Source: Taudactylus pleione (lineage: Eukaryota > Chordata > Amphibia > Anura > Myobatrachidae). From it: a stretch of 64,000 bases of DNA. A program made the position numbers and the translations under genes. Position 1 is the stretch's first letter; the number at the start of each line of letters is the position of its first letter. A model generated the notes under the pieces. That model saw only the letters and a list, made by a program, of their open reading frames with translations, was not told the origin of the DNA and searched no databases. This document shows, piece by piece, positions 36,665-48,230 of this stretch. The stretch spans positions 744,001 through 808,000 of the forward strand of contig JAUIMM010000213.1 in assembly GCA_031769625.1 (NCBI GenBank), in the 5' to 3' direction.

Positions 36665-37170
36665 GATCAGTTTGTTTGCTCTCAGTTACAGCTTTTTCTC
36701 TTTTTACCATGTTATTATGTACTCCCCCTGTGCTTGTCATGCTGTTACTGACAATTTATTACATTACAAATTTACAATATGGTTTTATTTGACTCATTAA
36801 AATTGATTAGTATCTTACAGGAATAAAGTTATGATGGAGGAACAGCTGAGTCAATGCAAAAACTAGTTGTTTTCTCCAATTCAGAGAAGGCATAAGATCA
36901 TCTAAATTTTTGCATTTCAAAAGTGCAATAGTATTGCAAGCATAAAGCTTTCTGCTCTCTACAATGTAAGAATATTACACTATCCAATTGCATTTGTCAT
37001 TGCAGAATATACAGTAAATAATTTAAATCATACACTCTTAAGATCTACATAATTTTGACTGAACAACTTTTATATATGCTGTTTGTTGATATAGTTTTAG
37101 GTACATCAGTCTTTCCAATGTAATTGACAGCTCAGTTATGGCAGTGGAATATAGTTATGAGAATGGCGAC
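36665..37170. other. AT-rich intergenic sequence, no gene seen
   Basis: Nothing recognisable. Confidence 0.4.
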
Positions 37171-37179
37171 TGTATGGTT

Positions 37180-38320
37180 GCCGGTCTCAATCCCGACAGC
37201 GTAATCATGGCAAGGGATTTAACATAGGCATCAAAATACCAACGCCCATGTTAATCCTGACGCCAGAATGCCGAGGATGCCCCGGGTAAGTATACACTTA
37301 GCCCAAAGATGGGGGGGTTAGGATTAGGGATCCCCGGGGGGCTTAGGTTAGACACCCCCCAGGGGAAGTTAAGGGTTAGGCTAGGGGAAGGGGTGGTTAG
37401 GGTTAGGCACTAGGGGGGAGTAAAGGTTAGGCACCACCCTGGGATGGTTAGGTTTAGGGTGTGGGGAGGGAGGGTTAGGTTCAGGCATGCATGGGGGAAG
37501 GTTATGGTTAGGCACTAGGGGAGGTTAGGGTTAGTCATCCCTAAGGGAGGGTTAGGGGGGGAGAGGGGAGGTTTAGGGTACTTATCTCGAGGTGTCTGGA
37601 TTTCAACCCACTGGGCTGCCACTGTCGGTATTTGATCTGGTATTACATACCGATTCCATGGCAGCAACGCAATTTATGTCTGTAAGGCAGGCATCAACAT
37701 AGTGTGTGCTATTCAGAGGGGTAAATAAGCAGATCAAAAAGACAGCATAGTAGTGGCATTATTGTACCAGCGGGATTTAGTCAGGAAGCTGGTGGTCGAA
37801 ATGCTGACCGCTGAAATCCCGGCATGGGACTAAAGATAGGCATCTAATTACCGAGAGCCTATCATTAGCCCCTCACCAAAATACAGACGCCCGGCATACC
37901 GACTGTAGGTAAGCTGGGCAACTGGACCTCTTAGCCACAGGGGGGAGAGTTAGGTTTACGGGCTCCCGGGAAGACTTTGGGTTAGGCATCCCCCCAGAAA
38001 GGTTAGGGTTAGGCTAGGGGAAGGGGGGTTAAGGTTAGGCACCCCCTGGGAGGGTTAGTCTTAGGGTGAGGGGAGGGGTGGTTATGGTTAGGCACTAGGG
38101 TGGGAAGGTTAGGGTTAGGCACCACTAAGGGAGGTTTAGGGGAGGAGGGGAGGGGAGAGGGGAGGGTTAGGGTACTTAACCACCCTAGTTGGGATCTTCA
38201 TCCTCTGGCTTTTCAGCATTGGGATTTCATCCTCTGGGCTTAGACCCGGCGGTGTTAGAAATTGATATCGTACCAGCAATGTTGAGGTTTCATGCATCAG
38301 AGTGTTACTGGTGTATTGAG
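37180..38320. repeat. Two tandem copies of a repeat rich in telomere-like motifs
   Basis: Copy 1 (about 37180-37690) and copy 2 (about 37770-38320) have the same order: a CCGGxATxCCGAC-type start, a TAAGTATAC or TAGGTAAGC site, a core of GGTTAGGGTTAGGC, CACTAGGGG and GGGAGGGTTAGG modules, and a GTCGGTATT or GGCGGTGTT end. The core contains many TTAGGG-like units but never a pure array. This is probably a dispersed non-autonomous element, duplicated in tandem. Confidence 0.75.
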
Positions 38321-38394
38321 AATGTGTAAGTAGTCAAATAACTTCTAGTTAATGGTGGTCCTGTGGTTGTATCAGGTTTCATTGTGTGGCATTA

Positions 38395-38760
38395 ACTCAC
38401 TGGGTTTGGAGTTCATCTACTGGTATCGTTTGAGCTCTCATCTGGCACCCATCCATCTACTGTGCACCACCATCTTGGTGTAATTCTTTCAGATCCAGCT
38501 TTGGTCACCTCCTATGAGTTCAAACAGTTTGGTCATGACTTACACATATGCAGCTGTCCAGATTTCCCTTAACAGGCCACTGCAGCCAATCAAAGAAGTT
38601 GGTGCTCTATTTAAACTTCACACTCCATTAAACCTTTGGCACTGCTGCCTTTTGTGTGCTGTTACTCTCTTCATGTGAATTCCTGTGTACCTGTTAGACA
38701 AAGATGACCTTTTGGCTTGCCTTCCATTTACAAACCACTGCTGCAGAGTTGCTGCGACAA
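38395..38760 (+). repeat. LTR-like dispersed repeat, unsplit copy
   Basis: It matches 43435-43698 plus 45277-45415 in order, including a CCATCCA...CTA site, a TATTTAAAC (TATA-like) site near 38610, CACTCCATTA and TTTTGTGTGCTGTTACTC. The other copy is interrupted by a MITE. A TATA-like box and lack of coding suggest an LTR, but ends are not defined. Confidence 0.6.
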
Positions 38761-39084
38761 AGTCAAATATAAGATCCCCATTAGAATGTTTTAGGCTACA
38801 ATCCTAAACATCTCTCTTGAATCTTGACAGTATGATCAAACCCAACGGATTTTGCATGGAAACCTGTTGTGTATGAGGATCAAGTGTAAATCATGTCTGT
38901 CTGCCTATATAATGCCATATAATCTCCTCCTTCTCCTCCATTTGCAATTCCAGTCGCCGTCAGTGGGGCCTTAATTTCCACATCCCATGTAATAAAAGTT
39001 AGAAGAGATGGTAAACTTTGTTGTAGCCTTCTCAATCAGTGTGCCATACAATTTGAGTTGCGACCTGCAAACTTCACCTCAGAC

Positions 39085-39440
39085 CAGGGCCAGCAACAGA
39101 AACCGTGGGGCCTGGTACACTGATGTCTGTGGGGGCCCCCAATGAAACCCCCCTACCCCAACACCATTCCCTTTGGCCTAAAAACCCTGAACCTGCACAC
39201 CACAAGGTATATTTATTAGATAGACATACATTTCAATTTGATGGATCTTGCTTTGTTATGTTTACTGCTGTACTCTGTTGCTTTGATTTGAAACATCTTG
39301 ACAATAACAGAAGTATGGACCAAAATGTTGACTGTAGCTTATGTGAGTCTATCTAATAAATACACCTAGTTGAACTTTGATGAGTGCCCATAATGCTGGG
39401 ATGCATGGATGGATGGATGGATGGATGGATAGATAGATAG

Positions 39441-39480
<40 letters not shown>

Positions 39481-39500
39481 GATAGATAGATAGTTATGTA

Positions 39501-39542
<42 letters not shown>

Positions 39543-40016
39543 TAGATAGATAGATTTAATTAGAACAGAAATTAAATAAATATAAGGTCAAAATCAACTG
39601 ACCACAAATCTTGTTACAATGCTGCGGCTGCCACTGGGCTGGGGAAGGTGCCTGTAGCCAACGTCACTTGAGCGGAGTGTGTGATTGCAATCTACCTCCA
39701 GCTCTTTGTAGGAGGCTGCTACAGCAGGGAGGGAGGCAGGGATAGAAGGCCGGGACAGCCCAGCACGGACGCAACATCATATGTAAAGACATGGCAGCGT
39801 CCTTCATTACAGTAGTGCATGCGCAGTGCACAGTGCTCTCCAGCCGAGGATGGGGTCCAGCTCAATTGTTTATTTGTCCATTTGTGTCGCATCGACCTGG
39901 ACAAGCGGTGCAGCCTCTCATCCTTGATAATTAAATTCAGCAGCCACAGTCCCTTGGGGCTGCTCTGAACCTCGGGGCCCGGGAGGTTCCTTTGTACTCC
40001 CCTGTTGCCAGGCCTG
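39085..40016. mobile_element. hAT element, 932 bp, perfect 8-bp TSD CCTCAGAC
   Basis: It begins CAGGGCCAGCAACAG and ends CTGTTGCCAGGCCTG. The octamer CCTCAGAC is repeated exactly at 39077-39084 and 40017-40024, the 8-bp duplication of hAT transposons. There is no transposase, so it is non-autonomous. A compound microsatellite lies inside. Confidence 0.92.
39402..39555. repeat. Compound microsatellite (GGAT)n(GATA)n(TA)n(CA)n
   Basis: GGAT units pass into GATA, then TA, then CA, then GATA and TA again. It is wholly inside the hAT element. Confidence 0.97.
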
Positions 40017-40024
40017 CCTCAGAC

Positions 40025-41283
40025 AGAACTAAAGTGGCTTATGTCATCCCTCTCCTTTCTGTGGAGGCATTGGCCTGGGATTCTCCCCCTTTGGGAAACA
40101 AATGGTCCCTGCTCAATAGTTTCACAGAATTCATCCACTTTTCAGAATATTTTTGATGAGTCTGGACAAGTTGTGTCAATTGCTACCAGCATTCTCTGGT
40201 TATGGTAAGGGCATCAGACAATATATGGTACTGTTATACTCCAAGCTGCAGTGGAACAATGAATTGTTAATAGCAGTGTTTTGGCAAAGTCTAGCATATA
40301 AGATTAAAATTTAACTTAAATTTAGGAACTCCTCATTTCCTTATTTGATTATGCAATAAAATAGATTTATGTCTCTGAGAGAGATTCTGTGAAAGAGGTA
40401 GTAACTCTTGACCCAAAATCCAATTGGCATCATGCTTCTAAGCTCCCATTCAAGCACCTGTTGAACCCATGCAACTAGAATAGTCATGACTTTCCACAGA
40501 GAAACAGGACAGAAGATTTAAACACAAATGTTGCCTGAGGTGCTGAAGAGCTTAATTGCCATATGCAATCCACAGTGTCCATCCCGCAGCCTGGATCCAG
40601 GGGGGAAATGAATTTCCAGAGCAGGATAATGGACTGATGCAAGTGTATGCAGGAGACAGTGTGCACAGCAATGGCCACTAGGTGTCAAAGGGCCCTATTA
40701 AAAGTGCCAGTGGTACCTTGGAGTCAGGCCATGCTGTCTCAGTGTCCAGCAGGGTGGAGGAACTGTGTAGGAGAAAGCTCCATGATAGCAAATCTCCAGG
40801 GGTCCACAGAAAGCATGAGGGCCTTCAGCACAATAGAGGCACAGACAGTCTGCAAGAGGAGACAGCCAGAGCACCTGGGGGAGATGTGCCTTGTAGCAGA
40901 AAGTGGTGAGTTCTCTGGCAGCTGTGGACCCCAGCAGTGAGAACTTAAAGGCAGATTACAGCAGGTCCAGCTTCTCAGAGCACCCAAGATGGAGGTGGAC
41001 AGAACTGAATGGTGGGGTGGCTCAATGGGTGATTTAAATATTCAGCTGGCTAAAGGGATAACTAAGGCTGCGGGAAACCATTCAAAAGCTGTGCTGAGGG
41101 TCAGAGCAGAGTTAGATTATACCTGTCATATTAGGCAGCCAAGCCACATCTAAAATATATTTTTAAGTAACTCAGGAGACATTCTCCCCTCAGCTTGATA
41201 ACAATTGCTACCATACCTCATCCAAAACTACTATCTAAAACCTGGAATACAGTTTGATAAAAACTCAAAAATGCTTTTAATTG
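40025..41283. other. Intergenic sequence, GC-richer at 40.55-41.0 kb
   Basis: 40550-41000 has a more even base composition and short open frames in both directions. It could be part of a retroelement leader. No protein motif is recognised. Confidence 0.3.
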
Positions 41284-42945
41284 TGTTACGATCCTCAGCA
41301 GTACCACTCTTCCTGCAGTGGAGCTGCTCTCCCAGTATTGTTTCCTGCAGTATTATTTCTCATAGTGGTGCTGCACTTCTGCTGGTGCTTCTACCACTTC
41401 ATGGTTTGTCTCCGCAGCTGGAGGCAATTGGCTAATGAGCTGCACCTGATTCTCCTGCTTACTACCCAGCCTCAGGTAACATGAACTGATGATCTGGCAC
41501 TATCTAGTTTATGATGCTAGTAGAGGCTCTCTGCAGTCCAAGTTACCTGAATCAATGCTGTTCCTGGCTACAAGTTCAGCTCCCAGGCAGTTCAAAGTCT
41601 GCAGTCCATTACAGCTTCACGCTGCCTCACAGGTCAGTCTACACCCTTGAATCCATGTTCCTCCAGTGAGTATCTGTGGATGTTCTCATAAGCACTTCTA
41701 GTGCTAATCATGTTACAGGACTTTGGGCTCTACTTATCAACATTATTATTACTAAAATAATGTGAAAAAGGGTGTTTTCACACCCTTTTCACATTATTTT
41801 AGTATCACCTATAGTTATTACAGGGCAATTGGAGTAGACTTCGTAAAATTCTACTCCAAGCCCTAAGTATCACTTATTTTTAGTAAAGCAGATCAAATTT
41901 CCCATAACTGTAATGGGAAATGTGATCCGACCATAGTTACTAAAAATAAATGTGAACAAAATACCGCGGAAAGCCCTGTGATAATAATGCCACCTGGAGG
42001 TGGCATTATCCAGGGTCTTCCCTGGTTACCGGACTCCTGGCCTGCTCTAATGGGGAGAGCAGAGCCGGGAGTCGGTCCCTGTAATCAGCTGTGTGGTCTA
42101 AACAGACCGCAAGCTGATTACTGTAATGACTCCCCTCCGGTCAGCTTGTCTCCCACAGTGCACTGCTGCCTGGTCATCAGGTGATCGGGCCCCAGTGCAG
42201 TATGGGAGATCACCTGACCAGAGGAATGGAGAACATCACTGGAGGCCTGGAGCATGCAGGTAAGTGTAAGTAAGGAAGAGGGGGTCGCGGAGGGGGGATC
42301 CATGATCGCGGGGGGCGGGGCTTAGTGCTGGGGGCGGGGCTTAGCGCCGGAGGGGGGGTAGCAGCGGCGACTGGTCGGCACATGCGTGAGCACTTAATCA
42401 CGGTATTTTTTGCGAAAATACCGTGATAAGGCTCCGAAGGGGATTAGCAGGGACAGAGCTTTATCCCAAGCTCTGTCCCTGCAAGGGATTTGTAGTAAAT
42501 CCCTGTGATATTGCCTGAATTCGCAATGCGAATTCACTCGGTAATATCACACTACAATCTGCATTACCAATGCGGATTGTAGTAAATAGAGCCCTTTGTC
42601 TTATTGCCAAGGTTTATTGTATTCCAAGTAAAGTCTGCTATCCAGTATACTGCATTTCAAGTCAAGGGTGCTACATTGTATATTATATTGCAAACTATCC
42701 TGTTATATTATATTGCAATTCATGTCTGCTAACCTGTTATCCTGCATTACAAGTTATTCCTGCTTAGCTATTAACCCCTGCTTGCAGTCTAGTGTTATCA
42801 TTTTTTTGTGTAAACCCTGATTTCTGTCTTACCCACAAGTGTATAATAAAGCATCTAGTGTTTCATTCCACTTCTACATTGCTTCTTTGAAATACACACT
42901 TGTAAGGTTATTTCAAGATGACTCATGACCAAGTGAGTCCTAACA
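41284..42945 (+). mobile_element. Probable solo LTR carrying a nested element
   Basis: It begins TGTTACGATCCTCAGCAG and ends GAGTCCTAACA, the same end pattern as the solo LTR at 24152-25158. An AATAAA signal is near 42846. The flanks AATTG and AATGT are only partly alike, so the target duplication is weak. Removing the nested element (41725-42594) leaves about 790 bp, a normal LTR length. Confidence 0.65.
41725..42594. mobile_element. Serial-hairpin element D (second family), 870 bp, TSD TTT
   Basis: TTT flanks both ends (41722-41724 and 42595-42597). The ends GGGCTCTACTTA and TAAATAGAGCCC are near-complementary. Hairpins fill most of it: 41751-41774/41781-41803, 41831-41838/41850-41857, 41892-41905/41913-41927, 41990-41994/41995-42010 (centre of a 30-bp palindrome), 42399-42410/42415-42426, 42449-42461/42470-42482, 42504-42548 and 42552-42582. 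An outer pair (TTATTTTTAGTAA near 41875 and its complement near 41938) encloses one of them. It has no coding capacity. Confidence 0.85.
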
Positions 42946-42949
42946 AATG

Positions 42950-43430
42950 TTATAATTTTTTTGAATATTAGAGACACCAAGCCTTACCACATCTCTAGGT
43001 AGTTGATAAATCTCTGTCTACATGTACCAACTATGAAGTTGGCCATCAGATACATTGGGCCTCATAAAATTCATCAGGTCATCAATCAATTTGCTTACAA
43101 ACTTCAGCTTCTACCATCCATAAACCCAGCACCTTCTATATTTCATTACTCAAACCACTAATTTTTAATTGCTTTTCCAATCCATTCAAACACTCTCTGG
43201 AGTTTAGACTTTTGAAGTCCAAACAATTATGGAGTCTAGGATGTCTCATGAAAAAATACAATTCTTCATTAATTGAAAAGAGAACCTTGGTAAATGCATC
43301 TACTGTCAATGTTCCTATGCTATTGAATACATTTTAATTATATCAGAAGTAATCCACTGTAGGAAGTATTTCTCCTGGTGTCCAGAGTCCACCCTTAAAG
43401 GGGTGTATTGCTTTCGTGCTCTACTGTGCG
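42950..43430. other. AT-rich intergenic sequence, no gene seen
   Basis: Nothing recognisable. Confidence 0.4.
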
Positions 43431-43434
43431 ACAG

Positions 43435-45415
43435 TGACTCACCAAGTCCAAAAGGTGGCTGTTGGTATCATTGGCGCTCTGGTCTACTCTGAAACACATC
43501 CATCCACTAGGTGCCACACTAGATGTAATTCCTTCATATCCAGCTAAAAAACTCCTCTTATGGGCTCTGCAATCTTTATGAGGACTGACACAGCTGCAGC
43601 TTTCCTCCAGCTGATCACTGCAGCTAATCACAGATGTTGCTGCCCTATTTAAACACCTCACTCCATTACTTCCTTGTCAGATCCTTGCTTCTCTCCAAGG
43701 GGTAAATTTATTAAGCTCCGTGTGTGCCCGAATTTTCATATATGGAAGAATTTTGACATGTTTGCTGTAAATTTAGAGGTGAACATGGGCAATTGAGAAG
43801 ATAAACGGCACCCATAAATACAACTAGAAATTAATACACCATCGGCTGAACACAGTAGTACTTTGCATAGACAGTGTAAAAATGGAACTTACAAATATAC
43901 CCCCTCCTGAGCAGCATGTATAGCAGAAACATACACTGATCAGTGTGATCCATGTATGTATCTGCCTTTTTTTTTTTAAATAAAAGGTTAATATTTTTTA
44001 CAAAATTATGTGGATTTCCCCCCCAATAGCAAAAGCAAAAGAAATATATAGGGGCTGCAAAAAAACAATGGGCATCCAAGTGACATAGACTAGTTTGTGG
44101 GGACCCCATAAAAACTCAGAGGCACTGCAGAAAAATAACACTGATGATATAGAACATTTTTTTTTCCTTTTTAAGTGATCTAACATTGTAGTCTCAGCTA
44201 ATGCCAGGAGTGCTAAAAAAGCATCTAAAATGTATTTCACACTGTCATAGCCCCCAAAGCTTCTTGGGGCCTGGGCGGCCCCGAGCCATTCATCTTTTCC
44301 TATCCACAACAGTGTGTGTGTAAAGAACAGTTTTCACACCTGTTTTGGCCTGTCAGGCTAGCGTGGAGGGGGTAGGGAGGAGAAGGCGGTGGGAGAGATG
44401 AGTTCCACCACCTCTCCAGGACCACTTTAAGCTGGCTGGTCCAGGGAATGACAGAAACCTGCCCTCTTTGACATTATTACCCCTGCACTCTATGGTCAGG
44501 GGTGCAGTAAAGAGCCCCTTGTTTCGGTCTAAGCCAGGGTGCTTGGGAGAGGGGTGACCCCTTTATTGTGGTGGTCCCCTGAGATCCCCGGATTGTGCTG
44601 ACTAGCTTGGGGTGTTAATTCTTTGGCCGGGGAGACCCTATGAAACAGTTCCCTGGCTGTGGCATTACAGTCCGATGCTGTTTTTAAAAATAGGGGGAAC
44701 CCCACTCCGATTTTTTTCCTTTGTTTTTAAAACCAGGATTGGCTTTCAGAGCCCAGTGCTGGTTCTTAAAATACGTGGGTCTCCTATACATTTATTCCTC
44801 CATATTTTTAGAACCAGGACTGGCTTAGGAGTCTGGGGCTGGTTATGCTTTGGGGAGGAACCCCACGTAATTTTTTTTATATTAACTTTTTATTTTTTTT
44901 AAAAGGCAGCAACATACACAGATCACACTGATCTGTGTATGTTTCTGGTAGACAAGCTGCTAAGGAGCGGTCTACTTGTAAGTTATATTTTGACACCATG
45001 TTTGCTTTTATTACACCTGTGATCATAATCATGATTTTTGGTAAATTCCTGTGTTGTATTCTGCCTATGGAAATTACTGCTGTGTTCAGATGATGGTGTA
45101 TTCACTTCTAGTTGTATTTGCAGGTGCAGTTTAACTTCTAAATCGGCCGTGTTCACCTCTAAATTTACAGCAAATACTCCCATTTTTGCCATAGTAAATT
45201 CCCATTTTTTGTAAAAATGCAAAATTATCCTGTACATGCAAATTCGGGCAATCACGGAGCCTAGTAAATTTACCCCCATGGCTCTGCTACCCTTTGTGTG
45301 CTGTTACTCACTTCAAATGGATTCTAGTGTACCAGTTTGGCTATTTCATGACCGTATATCTTTTCATGTGCCCCATATCTTTTGATTTTCCTTCTATTTA
45401 CAAACATCTTCTAGT
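43435..45415 (+). repeat. LTR-like dispersed repeat split by a MITE
   Basis: The parts 43435-43698 and 45277-45415 together match the repeat at 38395-38760 in order. A TATTTAAAC site lies near 43648. The 1.58-kb insert between them is a separate element. Confidence 0.6.
43699..45276. mobile_element. Inverted-repeat DNA element, 1578 bp, inserted in the LTR-like repeat
   Basis: The left end GGGGTAAATTTATTAAGCTC and the reversed right end GGGGTAAATTTACTAGGCTC form a good TIR. Further inverted matches follow inwards, such as GAACACGG/CTAAATTTACAGC-type stretches near 43770 and 45155. Flanks are CAA and CAT, so a 3-bp duplication is likely but has one mismatch. The middle repeats the phrase of a GAACC-flanked block three times (44695-44860). 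No transposase is seen. Confidence 0.75.
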
Positions 45416-45419
45416 AGCC

Positions 45420-45718
45420 CCAATCCTTGGCTTAATTGACCATCACTTGGGTTCTACTGTATTGTATTATTTCTCCTTCTCTACTAATCCCAGCTAGTTT
45501 TATGGTACTCATGTGGGGGGCCATGACCTGCTGGGTTCCTGTTAGAAAATCCATATACCCTTGTGGGGTTCTCTGTTGAAAACCAGATCCAAGAAACAAT
45601 AGAGCAAATTCAGTAAAATAAAAGATACACATCTCATTTGACCTTGTCACAAAAAGGGGTTGCAATAAAAGGAAAACAGCAAATTCATGTTATGCAGTGT
45701 TGAGACAAATGTAGATAT
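45420..45718. other. Flank of the retrovirus, no gene seen
   Basis: It ends with AAAA at 45719-45722, the minus-strand form of the TTTT duplication of the provirus. Confidence 0.5.
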
Positions 45719-45722
45719 AAAA

Positions 45723-46239
45723 TGTTGAAGTTCTGATTAATTCATGCTAATAAACCTGTAGTCTTGTGCTGTGAGTTCAGATAGTTCACATTCCAATTCC
45801 TTATCTGCAGTTAACCATGGGAGACTATACATAAGCATATACAGAGTATGGTTGAAGTAAATCTGGACTTTATCGTATTAAGGTGTGGTATTTATAGGTT
45901 AAAGGAAATCTGCCTGCTTACCACTTCTTTCTGGATAATATATTAACCAATCATTTCATAATGCACATACCTAATTAATGAATATAAAACAAACTGTGAG
46001 TTTATACATTCCAATAAACACAGGAGATAATATATGTGAAAAGTTATACTCCCAGAAACTCTAGATAACAATGCAGCTGTGTGCTTGTCCTTGACTCTTC
46101 TCAGAGAAATTCAGCATTTGAAATAACTTCTGTGTCTGTTCCACACAAGAATATTAGAAAATGGAATCACATTAACAAAATGGTGTCTTGAACAAAATGG
46201 CATCTCTGAAGAAGAGGGCGTCATATCCTAACTTTAACA
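45723..46239 (-). mobile_element. 3' LTR of the endogenous retrovirus, 517 bp
   Basis: On the minus strand it begins TGTTAAAGTTAGG and ends CTTCAACA. A purine tract (AAAAAGGGGGGAAG) lies directly before it at 46240-46254, where plus-strand priming occurs in retroviruses. It matches 60045-60541 over its whole length in the opposite orientation. An AATAAA-like signal and a TATAAATACC box lie inside. The four bases after it are TTTT, and the same four precede the other LTR. Confidence 0.9.
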
Positions 46240-46492
46240 ACTTCCCCCCTTTTTATTCAAACCTGACACATCTAGCTTACCTAACTCACTGTTCCACCCC
46301 CTATCCATCTGGCCCCTACTTCACACAACAAGTTATCCCTCCTAATGAGGTAACTGCATGGGCAATGTCCATTCCCATTTGAGACCATATATAGGTGGTG
46401 AATCCCTCAGTCCCTACAGTCCCCTTTATCTTGTCCAACTTTTATGTATAGTCTTTCTGCAGTCACCACACAAAGTTCACATACGTCCTTTT

Positions 46493-46760
46493 CTAGCAGA
46501 GCTGCTTTCTTTTTTTGCAAATCACGCAAGTCTGTGCAGTGCCATCATACAGGACCATCATTGAAGTTGATGCTGGAGTCTGGTTCCTAGAACAACAGTC
46601 AAGTGTATTTTTCCCATCACACACATAAGTAATTTTATTTCTATATATATATATCATAAGCAGTATTACTAATCTCTTAGCTATTACACCATGTATGCCT
46701 GAAATCCATCCACCAATACCCATAAACTAGTTTGCTGGGTTCAACCATGAAACCTATCCT
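46493..46760 (-). pseudogene. Endogenous retrovirus env transmembrane remnant
   Basis: The frame holds GGWISGIHGVIAKRLVILLM, which resembles the membrane-proximal region and membrane anchor of class-I-like retroviral transmembrane subunits. A CVICKKR-like tail in the same frame is unrelated. It lies between pol and the 3' LTR, where env belongs. Only about 1 kb separates integrase from the LTR, so most of env is deleted or decayed. Confidence 0.4.
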
Positions 46761-47260
46761 TCTGTGGATGTATCCCAGGAATCAATGTTATGTTTATCCC
46801 TAAATTCTTCTTTGGGTTCATCAATCTTTTTTAGATGCCCATGTATGGAATTAGTGAAGTTATCAGATATGTCATTGCAGCAGGCTGGTCCTACAACCTG
46901 TCACATACCTCCCTGTGCAGCCATGAGGTAATCAAGGACCAGTCTAAACTGCCCAAAACCTTTACCTGGAATTGCAACTCCTTAGTGATTATTTCAAGCA
47001 CATCAAATATTTCATCTGTAACATTATCAAACAATTTGGCTAAAACTTCTGTATTGTGAACATTCTATACACTGAGTCTAGATATTGTTACTGCTTTCTG
47101 TCTCTTGATATACTACTGCTTATGCAGTTATCAAAAGCTTAATACTTGTTATAAAAACTCAAGGTTTAAAACTAAAATTAAAATCATAACAAAGCAAAGT
47201 TTGCATTCCCACAGGCCCTTATCTGACTTTGGGCCTAACAACATATATTTGTTCATAATT

Positions 47261-47473
47261 TCAAATTACTTCAACTCCCCTTGTATGAAGATTTTGCAGG
47301 TACTCTTTTCTACCACCTTTACTGCCATTGGAGTAGTTAGGAGAACTTGATAAGGACCCCCATATCTGGGTTCTAGGACTTTTCCTCAGATGCTTCTTTA
47401 TCACAACCCAATCACCTGGTTGCAGTTTGTGGCTGCTGCAATCTGAATTGGGATCTAAAATATAAGAGAACAC
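47261..47473 (-). pseudogene. Endogenous retrovirus integrase C-terminal region
   Basis: The frame contains LQPGDWVVIKKHLRKSP, the start of the SH3-like C-terminal domain of gammaretrovirus-like integrase, followed by a frameshift within the next 25 residues. It lies downstream (minus sense) of the integrase zinc-binding fragment. Confidence 0.8.
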
Positions 47474-47989
47474 CTGGTAGTGGACTTTGGTTAGTTTCTA
47501 TTATATACACATCACATGTTGAATCAAGTCATTATGCTCATATCGTAACTGCTGTAGGAAGTCACATCTTTTTCTAACAGCTATACTAAATACTATTTCA
47601 TAAGCTATCATCCTACGTTTCCCACTGGGAATGTTCTTGACTAATATCCATATTAAAAATAAACATTCCAACAAACTTTTTATGATTAAATTTGACTGTA
47701 TACTTCAGTCTTTACACTCTGTCATTGCTCTTGGAAACTATCCTCAGATTCTCCAAGATACATTCTAAAAATGTTTTAAGTAAAATGTGTACCTTTTGTC
47801 ACTCTCTATTACCTTAAGTACTTTATATTTACAAATTACTTCTGTGATTTAGTTATTTTTTTATTTTTTTTGTGTTTGCTACCTTGCAAAACCATAGTCA
47901 ATTTGACAACAGGTCTGAGCACAGAACAATAATACCCAGAACACTTTAAATAACTGGATAAAAATAATCTATAATCTCTGAAAGGAATA

Positions 47990-48230
47990 ACATGTTTGTG
48001 GGGTACTTTTTACTAGTACCTTGACTACTTGTTCTGGGTTGTGCAAAACACAGATTACACACCCTGTAACAATTGGAGGGTAGGTCTATGTGGCCTTGAA
48101 GCCTGGTGCTACCCAATGCTGGTTTAGCACCCTCACCATAGTATCTCTTGACTGGTGAGTATTTCCATGAAGTATCTGGGCTAAGACTGAGAACAGTGCA
48201 CATGGCAGACAGAGATCATGCTCAATCATC
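47990..48230 (-). pseudogene. Endogenous retrovirus integrase zinc-binding region
   Basis: In one minus frame, HGNTHQSRDT is followed by HWVAPGFKA and, after a stop, GCVICVLHN. Together these follow the HHCC pattern that binds zinc in retroviral integrase. The catalytic core that should lie between this and the C-terminal fragment is not readable. Confidence 0.75.

Noticed and set aside
37180..38320. Interstitial telomere array or CRISPR-like array
   Set aside because: Units are irregular and mixed with other motifs, there are no spacers of constant length, and the host is a eukaryote.
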